The notes: a model not told the origin generated them from the sequence alone. Shown: positions 1 to 10,307, numbered from the stretch's first letter. The stretch is DNA of 64,000 nucleotides from Zoogloea sp. (GCF_017302315.1 NZ_JAFLDT010000009.1:29205-93204), one strand, 5' to 3'. Made by a program: numbers and translations.

Positions 1-1
1 C

Positions 2-1975
2 CACTTCAGCCGCTACACCCCGGACGTGGTGGAGAACATCTGCGGCACGCCGAAGGACAAGTTCCTGCAGGTGGCCGAGCTGCTCGCCTCCAGCCACACG
101 CCGGACCGGGTGATGACCATCCTCTACGCCCTCGGCTGGACCCAGCACTCCACCGGCTCGCAGATCATCCGCACCGCGGCCATGGTCCAGCTGCTGCTGG
201 GCAACATCGGCCGGGCCGGGGGTGGCGTCAATGCCCTGCGCGGTCACTCCAACATCCAGGGCCTCACCGACCTGGGCCTGCTCTCCAACCTGCTGCCGGG
301 CTACATGACCCTGCCGGGCGAGAAGGAAACCGACTACGACGCCTACATCGCCAAGCGCGCGCCCAAGCCCATGCGGCCGGGGCAGCTGTCGTACTGGCAG
401 AACTACGGCAAGTTCCACGTCAGCCTGATGAAGGCCTGGTACGGCAACGCCGCCACCAAGGAAAACAACTGGGCCTTCGACTACCTGCCCAAGCTCGACA
501 AGACTTACGACGTGCTGCAGGTCTTCGAGCTGATGCACCAGGGCAAGATGAACGGCTACATCGCCCAGGGCTTCAACCCCCTCAATTCCTTCCCCAACAA
601 GGCGAAGGTGGGGGCCGCGCTGTCCAAGCTCAAGTACCTGGTGGTGATCGACCCGCTGGCCACCGAAACCTCCGAGTTCTGGCAGAACTACGGCGAGTTC
701 AACAACGTGGACCCGGCGCAGATCCAGACCACGGTGTTCCGCCTGCCGTCCACCTGCTTTGCCGAAGAGGACGGCGCCATCGTCAACTCCGGCCGCTGGC
801 TGCAGTGGCACTGGAAGGGCGCCGAGCCCCCCGGTGACGCCAAGACCGACCCGGAGATCATGGCCGGCCTGTTCCTGCGCCTGCGCGACATGTACAAGAA
901 GGACGGCGGCGCCTTCCCGGACGCCATCCTCAACCTGTCGTGGCCCTACAAGGTGCCCTACGAGCCCTCACCCGAAGAGCTGGCCAAGGAGTACAACGGC
1001 AAGGCCCTGGCCGATCTGGCCGATCCGAAGGACCCGACCAAGCTCATCAAGAAGGGTGGCGAGCTGCTCGACGGCTTTGCCCAGCTGCGTGACGACGGCT
1101 CCACCGCCTGCGGCTGCTGGATCTTCTCCGGCGCGTGGACCGAGAAGGGCAACATGATGGCCCGGCGTGACAACGCCGATCCCTTCCACAACGGCCAAAC
1201 CCTGGGCTGGTCCTTCGCCTGGCCGGCCAACCGGCGCATCCTCTACAACCGCGCGGCGGCCGATCCGGCCGGCAAGCCGTGGGATGCCAAGCGCAAGCAG
1301 GTGTGGTGGGACGCCGCCCAGAGCAAGTGGGTCGGCTCCGACGTGCCCGACTTCAAGGTGGATTCCGCCCCCGAGGACGGCATGGGCCCCTTCATCATGA
1401 ACCCGGAGGGCATCGCCCGCTTCTTCGCCCGCGGCATGATGAACGAAGGCCCCTTCCCCGAGCACTACGAGCCCTTCGAGACGCCCATCGGCGTCAACCC
1501 GATGCACCGCAACAACCCCAAGGCCACGTCCAATCCGGCTGCACGGGTGTTCAAGGGAGACATGGAGGCCTTCGGCACCGCCAAGGACTTCCCCTATGCG
1601 GCGACCACCTACCGGCTCACCGAGCACTTCCACTACTGGACCAAGCACGTGGAGTCCAACGCCATCACCCAGCCCGAGCAGTTTGTCGAGATCGGCGAGG
1701 CGCTGGCGGCGGAGAAGGGCATCCGGGCCGGCGACAGGGTCAAGGTGAGCTCCAACCGGGGCTACATCAAGGCCGTGGCGGTGGTGACCAAGCGCATCAA
1801 ACCCCTCAAGGTCGACGGAAAGACTGTCCACCACGTCGGGATTCCGCTCCACTGGGGCTTCAAGGGGGTAGCCAAGAACGGCTTCATCACCAACACCTTG
1901 ACGCCTTTCGTGGGAGACGGGAACACCCAGACGCCGGAGTTCAAGTCCTTCCTGGTCAACGTCGAGAAAGCCTGA
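2..1975 (+). CDS. fdnG: Formate dehydrogenase-N alpha subunit, C-terminal part (5' truncated by window)
   Basis: Molybdopterin catalytic subunit that oxidises formate on the periplasmic face. The reading frame is open from base 2, so the N-terminal Fe-S domain and the expected selenocysteine codon lie upstream of the window. The visible 657 residues are roughly the last two thirds of an FdnG-type protein (about 1015 residues in E. coli). Segments such as '[20 protein letters not shown]' and the C-terminal dinucleotide-binding beta domain (about 1600-1970, with '[13 protein letters not shown]' and '[10 protein letters not shown]') are typical of the family. The beta subunit starts 10 bp downstream, and FdhE, SelA, SelB and tRNA-Sec follow on the same strand. 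That context supports a Sec-containing enzyme, but the Sec codon itself cannot be seen. Fdo rather than Fdn naming is possible. Confidence 0.95.
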   Translation, partial: HFSRYTPDVVENICGTPKDKFLQVAELLASSHTPDRVMTILYALGWTQHSTGSQIIRTAAMVQLLLGNIGRAGGGVNALRGHSNIQGLTDLGLLSNLLPGYMTLPGEKETDYDAYIAKRAPKPMRPGQLSYWQNYGKFHVSLMKAWYGNAATKENNWAFDYLPKLDKTYDVLQVFELMHQGKMNGYIAQGFNPLNSFPNKAKVGAALSKLKYLVVIDPLATETSEFWQNYGEFNNVDPAQIQTTVFRLPSTCFAEEDGAIVNSGRWLQWHWKGAEPPGDAKTDPEIMAGLFLRLRDMYKKDGGAFPDAILNLSWPYKVPYEPSPEELAKEYNGKALADLADPKDPTKLIKKGGELLDGFAQLRDDGSTACGCWIFSGAWTEKGNMMARRDNADPFHNGQTLGWSFAWPANRRILYNRAAADPAGKPWDAKRKQVWWDAAQSKWVGSDVPDFKVDSAPEDGMGPFIMNPEGIARFFARGMMNEGPFPEHYEPFETPIGVNPMHRNNPKATSNPAARVFKGDMEAFGTAKDFPYAATTYRLTEHFHYWTKHVESNAITQPEQFVEIGEALAAEKGIRAGDRVKVSSNRGYIKAVAVVTKRIKPLKVDGKTVHHVGIPLHWGFKGVAKNGFITNTLTPFVGDGNTQTPEFKSFLVNVEKA

Positions 1976-1985
1976 GGAGATCGCC

Positions 1986-2882
1986 ATGGCACTGCAATCA
2001 CTGGATATCGCCAAGCGCTCGGCCACGACGACCGAACCGCCCCAGGCGCGCAAGACCCTCGAGGTCGCCAAGCTCATCGACGTCTCCAAGTGCATCGGCT
2101 GCAAGGCCTGCCAGGTGGCGTGCATGCAGTGGAACGACCTGCGTGACGAAGTGGGAAGCTGCGGCGGCACCTACGACAACCCGACGGACATGACCGACCA
2201 GAGCTGGACGGTCATGCGCTACGCCGAAGTCGAGTCGGAGGAACGGGGCCTCGAGTGGCTGATCCGCAAGGACGGCTGCATGCACTGCGAGGACCCGGGC
2301 TGCCTGAAGGCCTGCCCGGCCCCCGGCGCCATCATCAAGTACGCCAACGGCATCGTGGATTTCCACCAGGAAAACTGCATCGGCTGCGGCTACTGCGTAA
2401 CCGGCTGCCCCTTCAACGTCCCGCGCATCTCGAAGAAGGACAGCAAGGCCTACAAGTGCACCCTGTGCTCCGACCGCGTTGCGGTCGGCTTGGAGCCGGC
2501 CTGCGTCAAGGTCTGCCCGACAGGCTCCATCAGCTTCGGCTCGAAGGAGGACATGAAGGAGCTGGCCGACGAGCGCATCACCGAGCTGAAGGAGCGCGGC
2601 TTCAAGAACGCCGGTCTGTACGACCCGGCCGGGGTGGGCGGCACGCACGTCATGTACGTGCTCAACCACGCAGACAAGCCGAGCCTGTACAGCGGCCTGC
2701 CCGCCGACCCGACGATCGCGCCCACCGTCTCCCTGTGGAAGGGCTTCGCCAAACCCCTCGCCATGGCCGGCATTGCCGCCGCGGCGTTGGGTGGCCTCTT
2801 CCACTACGTGATGAAGGGCCCGAACGAGGTGTCCAAGGAGATCGAAGCCGAAGTCGAAAAGGAACTGGAGGGCGAAAAATGA
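1986..2882 (+). CDS. fdnH: Formate dehydrogenase-N beta (Fe-S) subunit
   Basis: 298 residues, close to E. coli FdnH/FdxH (294). It carries electrons from the molybdenum subunit to the cytochrome b subunit through four [4Fe-4S] clusters. Four cysteine groups are visible: [37 protein letters not shown], and CTLC paired with CVKVCP. A C-terminal hydrophobic segment (about residues 257-275, '[18 protein letters not shown]') anchors the otherwise periplasmic protein. The start is preceded by GAGGAGA in 'ctgaggagatcgcc'. The stop codon overlaps the gamma-subunit start in ATGA, implying translational coupling. Confidence 0.96.
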   Translation: MALQSLDIAKRSATTTEPPQARKTLEVAKLIDVSKCIGCKACQVACMQWNDLRDEVGSCGGTYDNPTDMTDQSWTVMRYAEVESEERGLEWLIRKDGCMHCEDPGCLKACPAPGAIIKYANGIVDFHQENCIGCGYCVTGCPFNVPRISKKDSKAYKCTLCSDRVAVGLEPACVKVCPTGSISFGSKEDMKELADERITELKERGFKNAGLYDPAGVGGTHVMYVLNHADKPSLYSGLPADPTIAPTVSLWKGFAKPLAMAGIAAAALGGLFHYVMKGPNEVSKEIEAEVEKELEGEK

Positions 2883-3505
2883 TCCGCGATCCGTCCGACC
2901 TGCAACGCTACAACGCGTCCGAGAGGGCCAACCATTGGGTCACGGGCATCTGCTTCATCCTGCTCGCGCTCTCCGGCCTGGCACTCTTCCATCCGGCCCT
3001 GTTCCCCCTCACCAGCCTGTTCGGTGGCGGGGTGTGGACGCGCATCCTGCACCCCTTCATCGGGGTGATCATGATGCTGTTCTTCGTGGTGATGTTCTTC
3101 CGCTTCAAGCGCCTCAACCACATGACCGACACCGACTGGGAGTGGGTCAAGCGGGCCAAGGAGATGGTGGATGGGGATGACCACAACATGCCGGAGATGG
3201 GCAAGTACAACGGGGGGCAGAAGCTGCTGTTCTGGTTCCTCGGCCTGGCCATGCTGGTGCTCTTCGTCTCGGGCATCATCATCTGGCGGGCGTACTTCTC
3301 CCATTACTTCCCCATCGGCGTGATCCGCACCGGTGCCGTGCTGCATGCGGTCTTCGCCACGGTGATGATCATCGCGATCATCGTCCATGTGTATGCCGCC
3401 ATCTGGGTCCGGGGCACCATCCGGGCCATGCTCTACGGCACCGTGACCCGCGCCTGGGCCAAGCAGCACCACCGGGCCTGGTATCGCCAGATGACCGGCA
3501 AGTAG
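2879..3505 (+). CDS. fdnI: Formate dehydrogenase-N gamma subunit, cytochrome b556
   Basis: 208-residue membrane cytochrome b (E. coli FdnI is 217) that takes electrons from the beta subunit and reduces quinone at the inner membrane. The start is the ATG inside the ATGA overlap with the beta subunit. The sequence begins '[20 protein letters not shown]', typical of this family, and has about four hydrophobic helices. Histidines in 'ANHWVTG', 'LHPFIG', 'LHAVFATV' and 'IVHVYAAIW' are candidate haem ligands. It ends the structural fdn genes; two hairpins follow before fdhE. Confidence 0.95.
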   Translation: MIRDPSDLQRYNASERANHWVTGICFILLALSGLALFHPALFPLTSLFGGGVWTRILHPFIGVIMMLFFVVMFFRFKRLNHMTDTDWEWVKRAKEMVDGDDHNMPEMGKYNGGQKLLFWFLGLAMLVLFVSGIIIWRAYFSHYFPIGVIRTGAVLHAVFATVMIIAIIVHVYAAIWVRGTIRAMLYGTVTRAWAKQHHRAWYRQMTGK

Positions 3506-3512
3506 CACAACC

Positions 3513-3586
3513 CGGCGGGGGCAACAGCTTTCGTCCCCGCCGACTGAATCCCCGGGGCACGGGTCGATCAAACGACCCCGTGCCCC
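3513..3586 (+). terminator. Two GC-rich hairpins between fdnI and fdhE
   Basis: Hairpin 1 pairs CGGCGGGG (3513-3520) with CCCCGCCG (3535-3542). Hairpin 2 pairs GGGGCACGGGTCG (3554-3566) with the complementary arm at 3573-3586 around an ATCAAA loop, with one bulged base. Neither has a T-tract, so they may act as mRNA-stabilising or partially terminating structures that separate abundant FDH subunits from the biosynthetic genes downstream. Confidence 0.5.
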
Positions 3587-3612
3587 AAAGCCCCGGAACC
3601 TTTTGGAACGCC

Positions 3613-4545
3613 ATGCAGACACTGCTCAGCCCCGAAGAAATCGCCACCCAGGCCGTCGCTGAAGACAGCCCCAACCGGCTTCCCTCTACCTGGGTCTTCG
3701 GCAATCGCGCCGAGCGCCTGCGGGCCCTGGCTGGCGACCATGCCATGGCCGACTTCCTGCTCTTCTGCGCCCGCATCGCCGATGCCCAGCAGCATGAGCT
3801 CGACCGCGTGCGCCCCCTCATCACGCGCCCTGACGCGGCCTTGCTGAAGCGCTGCCGCGAACACGGCATGCCGCCCCTCGACGCCCAGGGCGGCGAACTG
3901 CCGGAGGCCTGGTTCAGCGTGCTCCGGCACCTCGCCACCGCCCTCGACCCCTACGCGCCGCCGGTGCTGCAATCGGCCCTGCTGAGCCTGCCCGGCATGG
4001 CACGCAGCGCCATGGACGAACTCGCCCGCAGCATCCTGCGCTGCGAGGAAGCACCGGAAACCGTCATCGAACTGGCCCTCGCCCCCCTTGTCGGCGCCGC
4101 CCTGCAGGTTGCCTGGACAGCCCGCGCCCTGGCCCTCGCCGAAAGCGATATCCCCGCCGGCTTCGAGGACAGCCTGTGCCCGGCCTGCGGCGCCCACCCG
4201 GTGGCCTCCATCGTGCGCATCGGCGACGCCGGCCACGGCGTGCGCTACGCCACCTGCAGCCTGTGCGCCTGCGAATGGCACGTCACCCGCATCAAGTGCG
4301 TGCCCTGCCACAACACCAAGGGCATCAGCTACCAGAGCCTCGAAGGCCGGCAGGGCGCCCTCCACCCCGGCGTCAAGGCCGAAACCTGTCCCGAATGCCA
4401 GGCCAGCCTGAAGATCATGTCCATGGAGAAAGACCCGCTGGTGGACGCCTTCGCCGACGATCTGGCAACCCTGGCCCTCGACATGCTGGTGGACGAAGCC
4501 GGCTTCCACCGGGCCGGCCGCAACCTGTTCCTGTTCACCCCCTAG
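3613..4545 (+). CDS. fdhE: Formate dehydrogenase accessory protein FdhE
   Basis: 310 residues (E. coli FdhE 309). FdhE is a rubredoxin-like iron-binding protein needed for maturation of the respiratory formate dehydrogenases before export. The C-terminal half has four CxxC motifs (CPAC, CSLC, CVPC, CPEC), as in the family. I chose the ATG at 3613 over an in-frame GTG at 3580 because the product then starts in the usual way and matches the expected length; the GTG lies in the second hairpin. selA begins 13 bp after the stop. Confidence 0.93.
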   Translation: MQTLLSPEEIATQAVAEDSPNRLPSTWVFGNRAERLRALAGDHAMADFLLFCARIADAQQHELDRVRPLITRPDAALLKRCREHGMPPLDAQGGELPEAWFSVLRHLATALDPYAPPVLQSALLSLPGMARSAMDELARSILRCEEAPETVIELALAPLVGAALQVAWTARALALAESDIPAGFEDSLCPACGAHPVASIVRIGDAGHGVRYATCSLCACEWHVTRIKCVPCHNTKGISYQSLEGRQGALHPGVKAETCPECQASLKIMSMEKDPLVDAFADDLATLALDMLVDEAGFHRAGRNLFLFTP

Positions 4546-4558
4546 GAGACTCCCCACG

Positions 4559-5986
4559 ATGGCGTCCATGGTCCATGGCACCACGTCCGATGACAGCACC
4601 GCCTACCGCGCCCTGCCCAGTCTCGACCGCCTTCTCGCTGCCGCCCCCGGCCTCATCGAAGCCCATGGCCGCAGCGAAACCACCCAGGTGCTGCGGGAGG
4701 TCCTCACGACCGCCCGCCAGCGCATTGGCGAAGGACTCGCCGCCCCGGAACCCGGCGGCCTGCTCCGGGACGCAAAAACCCGCCTCGACGCCCGCGCCGC
4801 GCCCAAGCTGAAGCGCGTCTTCAACCTCACCGGCACCGTGCTGCACACCAACCTCGGCCGCGCCGTGCTGCCCGAGGAGGCCATCGCCGCCATGGTGGAC
4901 GCCGCCCGCTCCCCCTGCGCCCTGGAATACGAAGTGGACACAGGCGGCCGCGGCGACCGGGACGACGTGGTCAACGACCTGCTGCGCGAACTCACCGGCG
5001 CCGAAGCCGCCACCGTGGTCAACAACAACGCCGCCGCCGTCTTCCTGCTCCTCAACACCCTGGCCCAGCGCAAGGAAGTCATCGTCTCCCGGGGCGAGCT
5101 GGTGGAGATCGGCGGCGCCTTCCGCGTGCCGGACATCATGAAGCGCGCCGGCGCCCGGCTGGTCGAGGTGGGCTGCACCAACCGCACCCACCCCAAGGAT
5201 TTCGAAGAGGCCATCGGCCCCCGCACCGGCCTGCTGATGAAGATCCACACCAGCAACTACGCCGTCGAAGGTTTCACCGCCAGCGTCGGCCAGGCCGACA
5301 TGGCCCGCATCGCCCACGCCCGCGGCCTGCCCTTCGTCGAAGACCTGGGCAGCGGCACCCTCACCGACCTGGAACGCTGGGGCCTGCCCCACGAACCCAC
5401 CCCCCGGGAAGCCATCGCCAATGGCGCCGATCTGGTCAGCTTCTCCGGTGACAAACTCCTCGGCGGCCCCCAGGCCGGCATCCTGGTCGGCCGCAAGGAC
5501 CTGATCACAAAGATCAAGAAAAACCCCCTCAAGCGCGCCCTGCGGGTCGGCAAGATCACCCTCGCCGGGCTGGAAGCCGTGCTGCGCCTGTACCGCGACC
5601 CGGACACCCTGGCCGAACGCCTGAGCACCCTGCGCCTGCTCACCCGCCCCCGGGACGCCATGCTCACCCAGGCTGAACGCCTGCACGCCCCCGTGGCTGC
5701 CACCCTCGCCGGCTGGCCCCTGACGGTCAGTATCGAACCCATGCTGTCGCAGATCGGTTCCGGCAGCCTGCCGGTGGACCGGCTGCCCTCCGCCGGCCTG
5801 GTGTTCCGCCCCCAGGGCCGCAAGGGCGGCGTGCTCAACAAGCTCGAAGCGGCCCTGCGCGGCCTGCCCCTGCCGGTCATCGGGCGCATCGCCGACAACG
5901 CCCTGCACCTTGACCTGCGCTGCCTGCCGCCGGGCGACGAGGCCGCCTTCCTCACCCAGTTCCAGGCGGGCTTCACTCCATGCTGA
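4559..5986 (+). CDS. selA: L-seryl-tRNA(Sec) selenium transferase SelA
   Basis: 475-residue PLP enzyme that converts Ser-tRNA(Sec) to Sec-tRNA(Sec) using selenophosphate. The N-terminal domain '[14 protein letters not shown]' and core '[17 protein letters not shown]' are family hallmarks. The PLP lysine is in '[14 protein letters not shown]' (Lys299). An AGGAGA Shine-Dalgarno lies about 7 bp before the ATG. The 3' end overlaps selB by 7 nt. Its position between fdhE and selB/tRNA-Sec dedicates it to the formate dehydrogenase selenocysteine. Confidence 0.97.
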   Translation: MASMVHGTTSDDSTAYRALPSLDRLLAAAPGLIEAHGRSETTQVLREVLTTARQRIGEGLAAPEPGGLLRDAKTRLDARAAPKLKRVFNLTGTVLHTNLGRAVLPEEAIAAMVDAARSPCALEYEVDTGGRGDRDDVVNDLLRELTGAEAATVVNNNAAAVFLLLNTLAQRKEVIVSRGELVEIGGAFRVPDIMKRAGARLVEVGCTNRTHPKDFEEAIGPRTGLLMKIHTSNYAVEGFTASVGQADMARIAHARGLPFVEDLGSGTLTDLERWGLPHEPTPREAIANGADLVSFSGDKLLGGPQAGILVGRKDLITKIKKNPLKRALRVGKITLAGLEAVLRLYRDPDTLAERLSTLRLLTRPRDAMLTQAERLHAPVAATLAGWPLTVSIEPMLSQIGSGSLPVDRLPSAGLVFRPQGRKGGVLNKLEAALRGLPLPVIGRIADNALHLDLRCLPPGDEAAFLTQFQAGFTPC

Positions 5987-7908
5987 TCGGCACCGCCGGC
6001 CACATCGACCACGGCAAGACAACCCTGGTGCACGCCCTCACCGGCGTAGACACCGACCGCCTGCCCGAGGAGAAGCGCCGCGGCATCACCATCGAGTTGG
6101 GCTACGCCTATCTTCCCCTGGCTGCCGACGACGGCAACCCGGAGCAGGTGCTCGGTTTTGTGGACGTCCCCGGCCACGAGAAATTCGTCCCCACCATGCT
6201 GGCCGGCGCCAGCGGGGTGGACTTCGCCCTGCTGGTGGTGGCCGCCGACGACGGGGCCATGCCCCAGACCCGCGAACACCTGCAGATCCTCGAACTGCTT
6301 GGCCTCAGCTATGGCGCAGTGGCCCTCACCAAGGCCGACCGGGCCAGCCCCGAGCGCATCGCCGAAGTCACCGGCCAGATCCGTGCCCTGCTCGCCCCCA
6401 CCGCCCTGGCCGACGCGCCAGTCTTCCCGGTATCGGCCATCACCGGCAGCGGCGTGGCCGCACTGCGCAGCCATCTCCTCGACGCAGCCCGGGCCATGCC
6501 CACCCGCAGCGTCGGGGGCGAATTCCGCCTCGCCGTGGACCGGGTCTTCACCCTCTCCGGCGCCGGAACCATCGTGGCTGGCACGGTGCACGCCGGGCAG
6601 ATCAGCGTGGGCGACACCGTCACCCTGGCCCCCGCCGGCAAGACCGCCCGGGTGCGCAGCCTGCACGTACAGAACCGCAAGGCCAGCCAAGGCCACGCCG
6701 GCCAGCGCTGTGCCCTCAACCTCGCCGGCCTGACAGTGGACGACGTAAAGCGTGGCGACTGGCTGGTGGGCGCGGCCACGCTGCAGCCCGCCACCCGCCT
6801 CGACATCCACCTGCACCTCGCCAGCGATGCGCCCCGGACGCTGGCCCACGGCGCCGTCGTACAGATCCACCACGGCACCCGCCACCTTCTCGGCCGGGTC
6901 GCCCTGCTCGATGCCGCCCTCGAGAAGACCGGCCTGCCCCCCGGCGGGGACTGCCCCGCGCAAGTGCTTGCCGACGCCCCCCTGCACGCCTGCCGGGGCG
7001 ATCTGGTGGTGCTGCGTGACGGCCACGGTCAGCACACCCTGGGCGGCGGACGCATCCTCGACCCCTTCGGCCCGGCACGTCACCGGCGCACACCGGAGCG
7101 CCTCGCCGTGCTGGCCAGCCAGCTCATCGCCGATCCGGCGGAACGCCTGCAGGCCGTACTCAACAGGGCGCCCCTGGGTCTCGATGCCGGTCAGCTGGCC
7201 ACCGCCGAAAACTGCCGTCCCGACACCCTGGTCGCCCTGCTGCCCACCGCCCGCCATAGCGAAAGGGCCGGCTGGCTGATCGGCAGCCAGCCCCTGGAGG
7301 CCCTCGCCAGGCGGGTCGCAGCCCGCCTCGCCCAGCACCACGAACAGCACGGTGACGAACGGGGTGTCGAGCGCGACCGCCTGCGCCGCATGGTCGCCCC
7401 CGCCGTCCCCGCCATCGCCTTTGCCGAGTGGCTGGACGCCTGGCTCGCCGCCGGCCGTCTGGCTCGCAGCGGCAGCGCCTGGCACCTGCCCGAACACCGG
7501 GTCGAGCTGGATGAGCACGATCGCCTGCGTGCCGAAAAACTCCTGCCCTGGCTGCTGGAGAAGCCCTTCGATCCCCCCTGGGTCCGCGACATCGCCACCC
7601 GCCTCGGCGAACCGGAAGCCCTGACCCGCGAACTTCTCAAACGCCTCGCCGCCCGCGGCGAAATCTGCCAGGTGGTGCGCGACCTGTTTTACGCCCCGGC
7701 CGCCGTGCGCAGCCTGGGCCACATCGCCAGCGAACTGATGGACGGAGACGGCTGTATCCGGGCCGCCGCCTTTCGCGACCGCAGCGGCCTGGGGCGCAAG
7801 CGGGCCATCCAGATCCTCGAGTACTTCGACCGCGTGGGCTTCACCCGCAAGGTCGGCCGGGGGCACGACGAGCAGCACCGAATTCGTGGCGATCTTCCGG
7901 TAAATTGA
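5980..7908 (+). CDS. selB: Selenocysteine-specific elongation factor SelB
   Basis: 642 residues. It delivers Sec-tRNA to UGA codons marked by a SECIS hairpin. The N-terminal GTPase has G1 '[10 protein letters not shown]' (residues 7-16), G2 '[14 protein letters not shown]', G3 'DVPGHEKFV' and G4 'TKAD'. EF-Tu-like beta barrels follow, then about 270 C-terminal residues forming winged-helix domains that bind the SECIS RNA ('[10 protein letters not shown]', '[19 protein letters not shown]'). Translation is coupled to selA by the 7-nt overlap. The tRNA-Sec gene starts 43 bp downstream. Confidence 0.97.
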   Translation: MLIGTAGHIDHGKTTLVHALTGVDTDRLPEEKRRGITIELGYAYLPLAADDGNPEQVLGFVDVPGHEKFVPTMLAGASGVDFALLVVAADDGAMPQTREHLQILELLGLSYGAVALTKADRASPERIAEVTGQIRALLAPTALADAPVFPVSAITGSGVAALRSHLLDAARAMPTRSVGGEFRLAVDRVFTLSGAGTIVAGTVHAGQISVGDTVTLAPAGKTARVRSLHVQNRKASQGHAGQRCALNLAGLTVDDVKRGDWLVGAATLQPATRLDIHLHLASDAPRTLAHGAVVQIHHGTRHLLGRVALLDAALEKTGLPPGGDCPAQVLADAPLHACRGDLVVLRDGHGQHTLGGGRILDPFGPARHRRTPERLAVLASQLIADPAERLQAVLNRAPLGLDAGQLATAENCRPDTLVALLPTARHSERAGWLIGSQPLEALARRVAARLAQHHEQHGDERGVERDRLRRMVAPAVPAIAFAEWLDAWLAAGRLARSGSAWHLPEHRVELDEHDRLRAEKLLPWLLEKPFDPPWVRDIATRLGEPEALTRELLKRLAARGEICQVVRDLFYAPAAVRSLGHIASELMDGDGCIRAAAFRDRSGLGRKRAIQILEYFDRVGFTRKVGRGHDEQHRIRGDLPVN

Positions 7909-7951
7909 GCTTAAATGCGATAAACTACGTTCAATTAACGTTTTACTGAAC

Positions 7952-8048
7952 GGAAGGGATGCGTCCCCCGGTGGGGCGACTGGTCTTCAAAACCAGGAGG
8001 GGCCGTCAAGCGGTTCCTGGTGGGTTCGACTCCCATTCTCTTCCGCCA
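7952..8048 (+). tRNA. selC: tRNA-Sec (anticodon TCA)
   Basis: 97 nt including an encoded CCA. Hallmarks of bacterial tRNA-Sec are visible: an 8-bp acceptor stem (GGAAGGGA against TCTCTTCC, one G-U), an anticodon stem CTGGT/ACCAG (7980-7984/7992-7996) around loop CTTCAAA with anticodon TCA at 7987-7989, a long variable arm, and the T-arm segment GGGTTCGACTCCC. The terminal discriminator G is followed by CCA at 8046-8048. It sits directly behind selAB. Confidence 0.97.
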
Positions 8049-8073
8049 TTCCTACCCTTCAGCGAGCCCCACC

Positions 8074-8550
8074 ATGCCCCAGTTGCGCGGCTGCGATTTT
8101 CCGGATGCGCTGCTCTACCACCCGGACAGCCACCTGTGGTTCGCCCCCCTGGGCGACGATCGCTACCGGGTTGGCGTGACCCGCTTCGGCATCGCCCTCT
8201 CCGGCGAGATCCTGCTGTTCACCCCCAAGCCCACTGGCGCCACGGTGGACGCAGGGCGCGGCTTCGGCCTGCTCGAAGCCGGCAAGACAGTGTTCCCCGT
8301 CAAGACCCCCTTCAACGCCAGGCTGATCCGCGCCAACGAGGCGCTCGACCCCTCCGCCCGGGCCATGAACCGGGCCCCCTTCGATACCTGGATGGTCGAG
8401 CTGCAGGCGGAGGGCGCGCTGCCCGCCGGCGCCCTGCTGGCCTGGCCCGAGGCCGGGCCGGAAATCACCCGCATCATGGACCGCTACGCCTTCCGCGATC
8501 TGTCCGACTTCTCCACCCCCCTCTTCCACGAGGACGACCGTGACTTCTGA
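8074..8550 (+). CDS. GcvH-like lipoate carrier protein (LbpA-like)
   Basis: 158 residues with the hammerhead fold pattern of glycine-cleavage H proteins: 'HLWFAPLGDDRYRVGVTRFG' matches the GcvH N-terminus, and 'GLLEAGKTVFPVKTPFNA' supplies the lipoyl lysine (Lys71) and the following PV.TPF turn. No gcvT or gcvP is nearby and the sequence is diverged from true GcvH. It overlaps a DsrE-like gene by 11 nt and lies between tRNA-Sec and mobA. Lipoate-binding proteins paired with DsrE-type proteins are known from sulfur-transfer systems, so a sulfur-carrier role, possibly for the molybdoenzyme, is inferred. The start is the first ATG after the tRNA that gives the full fold. Confidence 0.75.
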   Translation: MPQLRGCDFPDALLYHPDSHLWFAPLGDDRYRVGVTRFGIALSGEILLFTPKPTGATVDAGRGFGLLEAGKTVFPVKTPFNARLIRANEALDPSARAMNRAPFDTWMVELQAEGALPAGALLAWPEAGPEITRIMDRYAFRDLSDFSTPLFHEDDRDF

Positions 8551-8932
8551 GGCCCCGCTGCAGAAGCTCGCCCTCCTCGTCTGGGCAGCCGACCCGAGCC
8601 GGCCGGAGCTCTGCGCCACCCCCTTCTACTTCGCCGCCGCCGCCGCCGCAATGGACGTGGAGGTGGAGATGTACTTCACCGCCCGCTCGGTGGAGCTGCT
8701 CTGCCAGGGCGTTGCCGAGAAACTCGAGGCTGCCGCCGGCAGTGGCAAGTCGGTAGCGGATTTCCGGCGTGAGGCCCTGGCCTTCGGGGTCCGGCTGTTT
8801 GCCTGCCCCACCGCCCTGGCCAGCCACGGCGTGCCGGACAGCGCGCTGATCCCCACCCTTGCCGGCCAGGCCGGTGCGGCCGCCTTCCTGGGTCGCAGCC
8901 TCGATCCGGCCTGGCGCACCCTGAGCTTCTGA
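8540..8932 (+). CDS. DsrE/DsrF-like sulfur-relay protein
   Basis: 130 residues, GTG start with GAGGACG upstream, overlapping the GcvH-like gene by 11 nt. Its pattern of an N-terminal 'LALLVWAADPSRPELCATPF', a central helix and 'GVRLFACPTALASHGV' is that of small DsrE-like proteins, where the cysteine after the fourth strand (here Cys89) carries persulfide. Cys25 and Cys55 are further candidates. mobA starts 2 bp after the stop. Family membership is fairly secure; the partner and substrate are inferred only from context. Confidence 0.7.
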   Translation: MTSEAPLQKLALLVWAADPSRPELCATPFYFAAAAAAMDVEVEMYFTARSVELLCQGVAEKLEAAAGSGKSVADFRREALAFGVRLFACPTALASHGVPDSALIPTLAGQAGAAAFLGRSLDPAWRTLSF

Positions 8933-8934
8933 AG

Positions 8935-9531
8935 ATGTCCCCGAACACCCCCATCACCGGGCTCATCCTCGCCGGCGGCCTCGGCAGCCGCATGGGCGGG
9001 CAGGACAAGGGCCTCGTCGAACTGGCCGGCCAGCCCATGGTGAAGCACGTGCTGGAGCGTCTGGCACCCCAGGTGCACCAGCTGATGATCAACGCCAACC
9101 GCAACGCTGCGGCCTACGCGCAGTTCAGCCCGTGGGTGGTGGCCGACCGGCTGGCGGGCTTCGTCGGCCCCTTGGCCGGCCTGGATGCCGCCCTGCACGA
9201 CCCCGCCCTGGAAGGGGACTGGGTGCTGACCTGCCCCTGCGACTCGCCCTTCCTGCCCCTCGATCTGGCCCCCCGCATGCTCGCCGCTGCCCGGGCAGCC
9301 GCTGCCGACCTGGCCATGGCCAGCGCCAACGGCCAGCCCGAGCCGGCCTTCCTGCTCGCCCACCGGCGCCTCGCCCCCGGCCTCGCGGCCTTCCTCGAAG
9401 GCGGCGGGCGGCAGATCCGGCGTTGGGTAGGTGAGACGCAGCATGTGGTGGTGGATTTTTCCGACTGTGCCGGGGCCTTCTGCAATATCAATACGCCTGA
9501 AGAGCTGGCCCGCCAGGCGCCCGGACGCTAG
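8935..9531 (+). CDS. mobA: Molybdenum cofactor guanylyltransferase MobA
   Basis: 198 residues. It transfers GMP from GTP to molybdopterin to make the bis-MGD cofactor used by formate dehydrogenases. The nucleotidyltransferase signature 'LAGGLGSRMGGQDKGLVEL' opens the protein, and 'TCPCDSPFLP' holds the metal-binding aspartate. The C-terminal 'FCNINTPEEL' is typical of MobA. Its position at the end of the formate dehydrogenase/Sec island fits cofactor supply to that enzyme. Confidence 0.95.
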   Translation: MSPNTPITGLILAGGLGSRMGGQDKGLVELAGQPMVKHVLERLAPQVHQLMINANRNAAAYAQFSPWVVADRLAGFVGPLAGLDAALHDPALEGDWVLTCPCDSPFLPLDLAPRMLAAARAAAADLAMASANGQPEPAFLLAHRRLAPGLAAFLEGGGRQIRRWVGETQHVVVDFSDCAGAFCNINTPEELARQAPGR

Positions 9532-9568
9532 GGGCATTCCGACAAACCCGCGGCGCAAAGTGGACAAT

Positions 9569-9616
9569 CGCGCCAGCGGAGACCCGCCAGAAACCCGTCC
9601 ACTGCCTGCTGGCGCG
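9569..9616 (+). terminator. Inverted repeat with short T-run after mobA
   Basis: CGCGCCAGC (9569-9577) is complementary to GCTGGCGCG (9608-9616), and CCTTTTC follows. The 30-nt loop makes it a weak terminator candidate for the island. Confidence 0.3.
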
Positions 9617-9689
9617 CCTTTTCGTCGGCCCGTCGCAATGGCCTTCGTCTTGCTTCATGGAAAGTCTCCGCCATCCAGGACGACTCGCC

Positions 9690-10307
9690 ATGAAGTTCTA
9701 CATGACCCCCGGTTCGTGCTCCACCGGCATCCACCTCCTGCTCGAGGAGGTGGATGCCGTGTTCGAGGTCTACATCGTCAATCTGCCGGCCGGGGACCAC
9801 CTGAAGCCCGACTACCTGGCCATCAACCCCAGGGCAACGATTCCCACCCTGGTCCTCGACGATGGCCGCCCGATCACCGACTTCCAGGCCATCGCCTGGT
9901 GGCTGGCGCGCCAGTATCCGCGGCGCAAGCTGCTCCCCGACGATGCGGCCGGCGAAGTCTGCGTGCTGGAATGGATGGATTACGCCGTCGGCACGATCCA
10001 CGGCCAGGGCTTCACCCGCATCTTCACCACCGCCAGCTACACCCCCAATACCGCCGACCATGAGGCCGTGCAGGCCCGGGGCCGGGAGATCGTGACCCGG
10101 GGTTTTGAGGTGATGAATGCGCAACTGGAAGGCCGCGACTACCTCGCCGGGCGCTTCTCGATTGCCGACGCGGCCTTGTTCTACACCGAGTTCTGGGCCG
10201 AACACCTGAAGATGACCCTGCCCCCCAACTGCCGCGCCCATTACCTGCGCATGCTCGAACGCCCGGCCGTGCGCCAGGTGCTGGCGGAAGAAGGCTACCG
10301 GGTCTGA
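9690..10307 (+). CDS. Glutathione S-transferase family protein
   Basis: 205 residues. An N-terminal thioredoxin-like domain ('MKFYMTPGSCSTGIHLLLEE', then 'NPRATIPTLVLDDG' with the cis-Pro) leads into 'ITDFQAIAWWLA', the glutathione-contacting Glu/Asp-Ser region in altered form. An all-helical C-terminal domain follows ('LAGRFSIADAALFYTEFWAE', the N-capping motif). The ATG at 9690 is chosen because an AGGA lies about 9 bp upstream; an in-frame ATG at 9657 adds a non-homologous extension. The substrate is unknown. The 3' end overlaps the convergent transporter gene by 13 bp. Confidence 0.85.
   Translation: MKFYMTPGSCSTGIHLLLEEVDAVFEVYIVNLPAGDHLKPDYLAINPRATIPTLVLDDGRPITDFQAIAWWLARQYPRRKLLPDDAAGEVCVLEWMDYAVGTIHGQGFTRIFTTASYTPNTADHEAVQARGREIVTRGFEVMNAQLEGRDYLAGRFSIADAALFYTEFWAEHLKMTLPPNCRAHYLRMLERPAVRQVLAEEGYRV

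Noticed and set aside
968-2170. Antisense open frame over the formate dehydrogenase genes
   Set aside because: Shadow of fdnG/fdnH; low-complexity translation.
5257-7878. Very long open frame antisense to selA and selB
   Set aside because: Opposite a certain gene pair in GC-rich DNA, where the antisense codon pattern suppresses stops; its Gly/Gln/Ala-rich translation matches no family.
7959-8073. Frame starting inside tRNA-Sec
   Set aside because: The region is tRNA; the GcvH-like gene starts after it.
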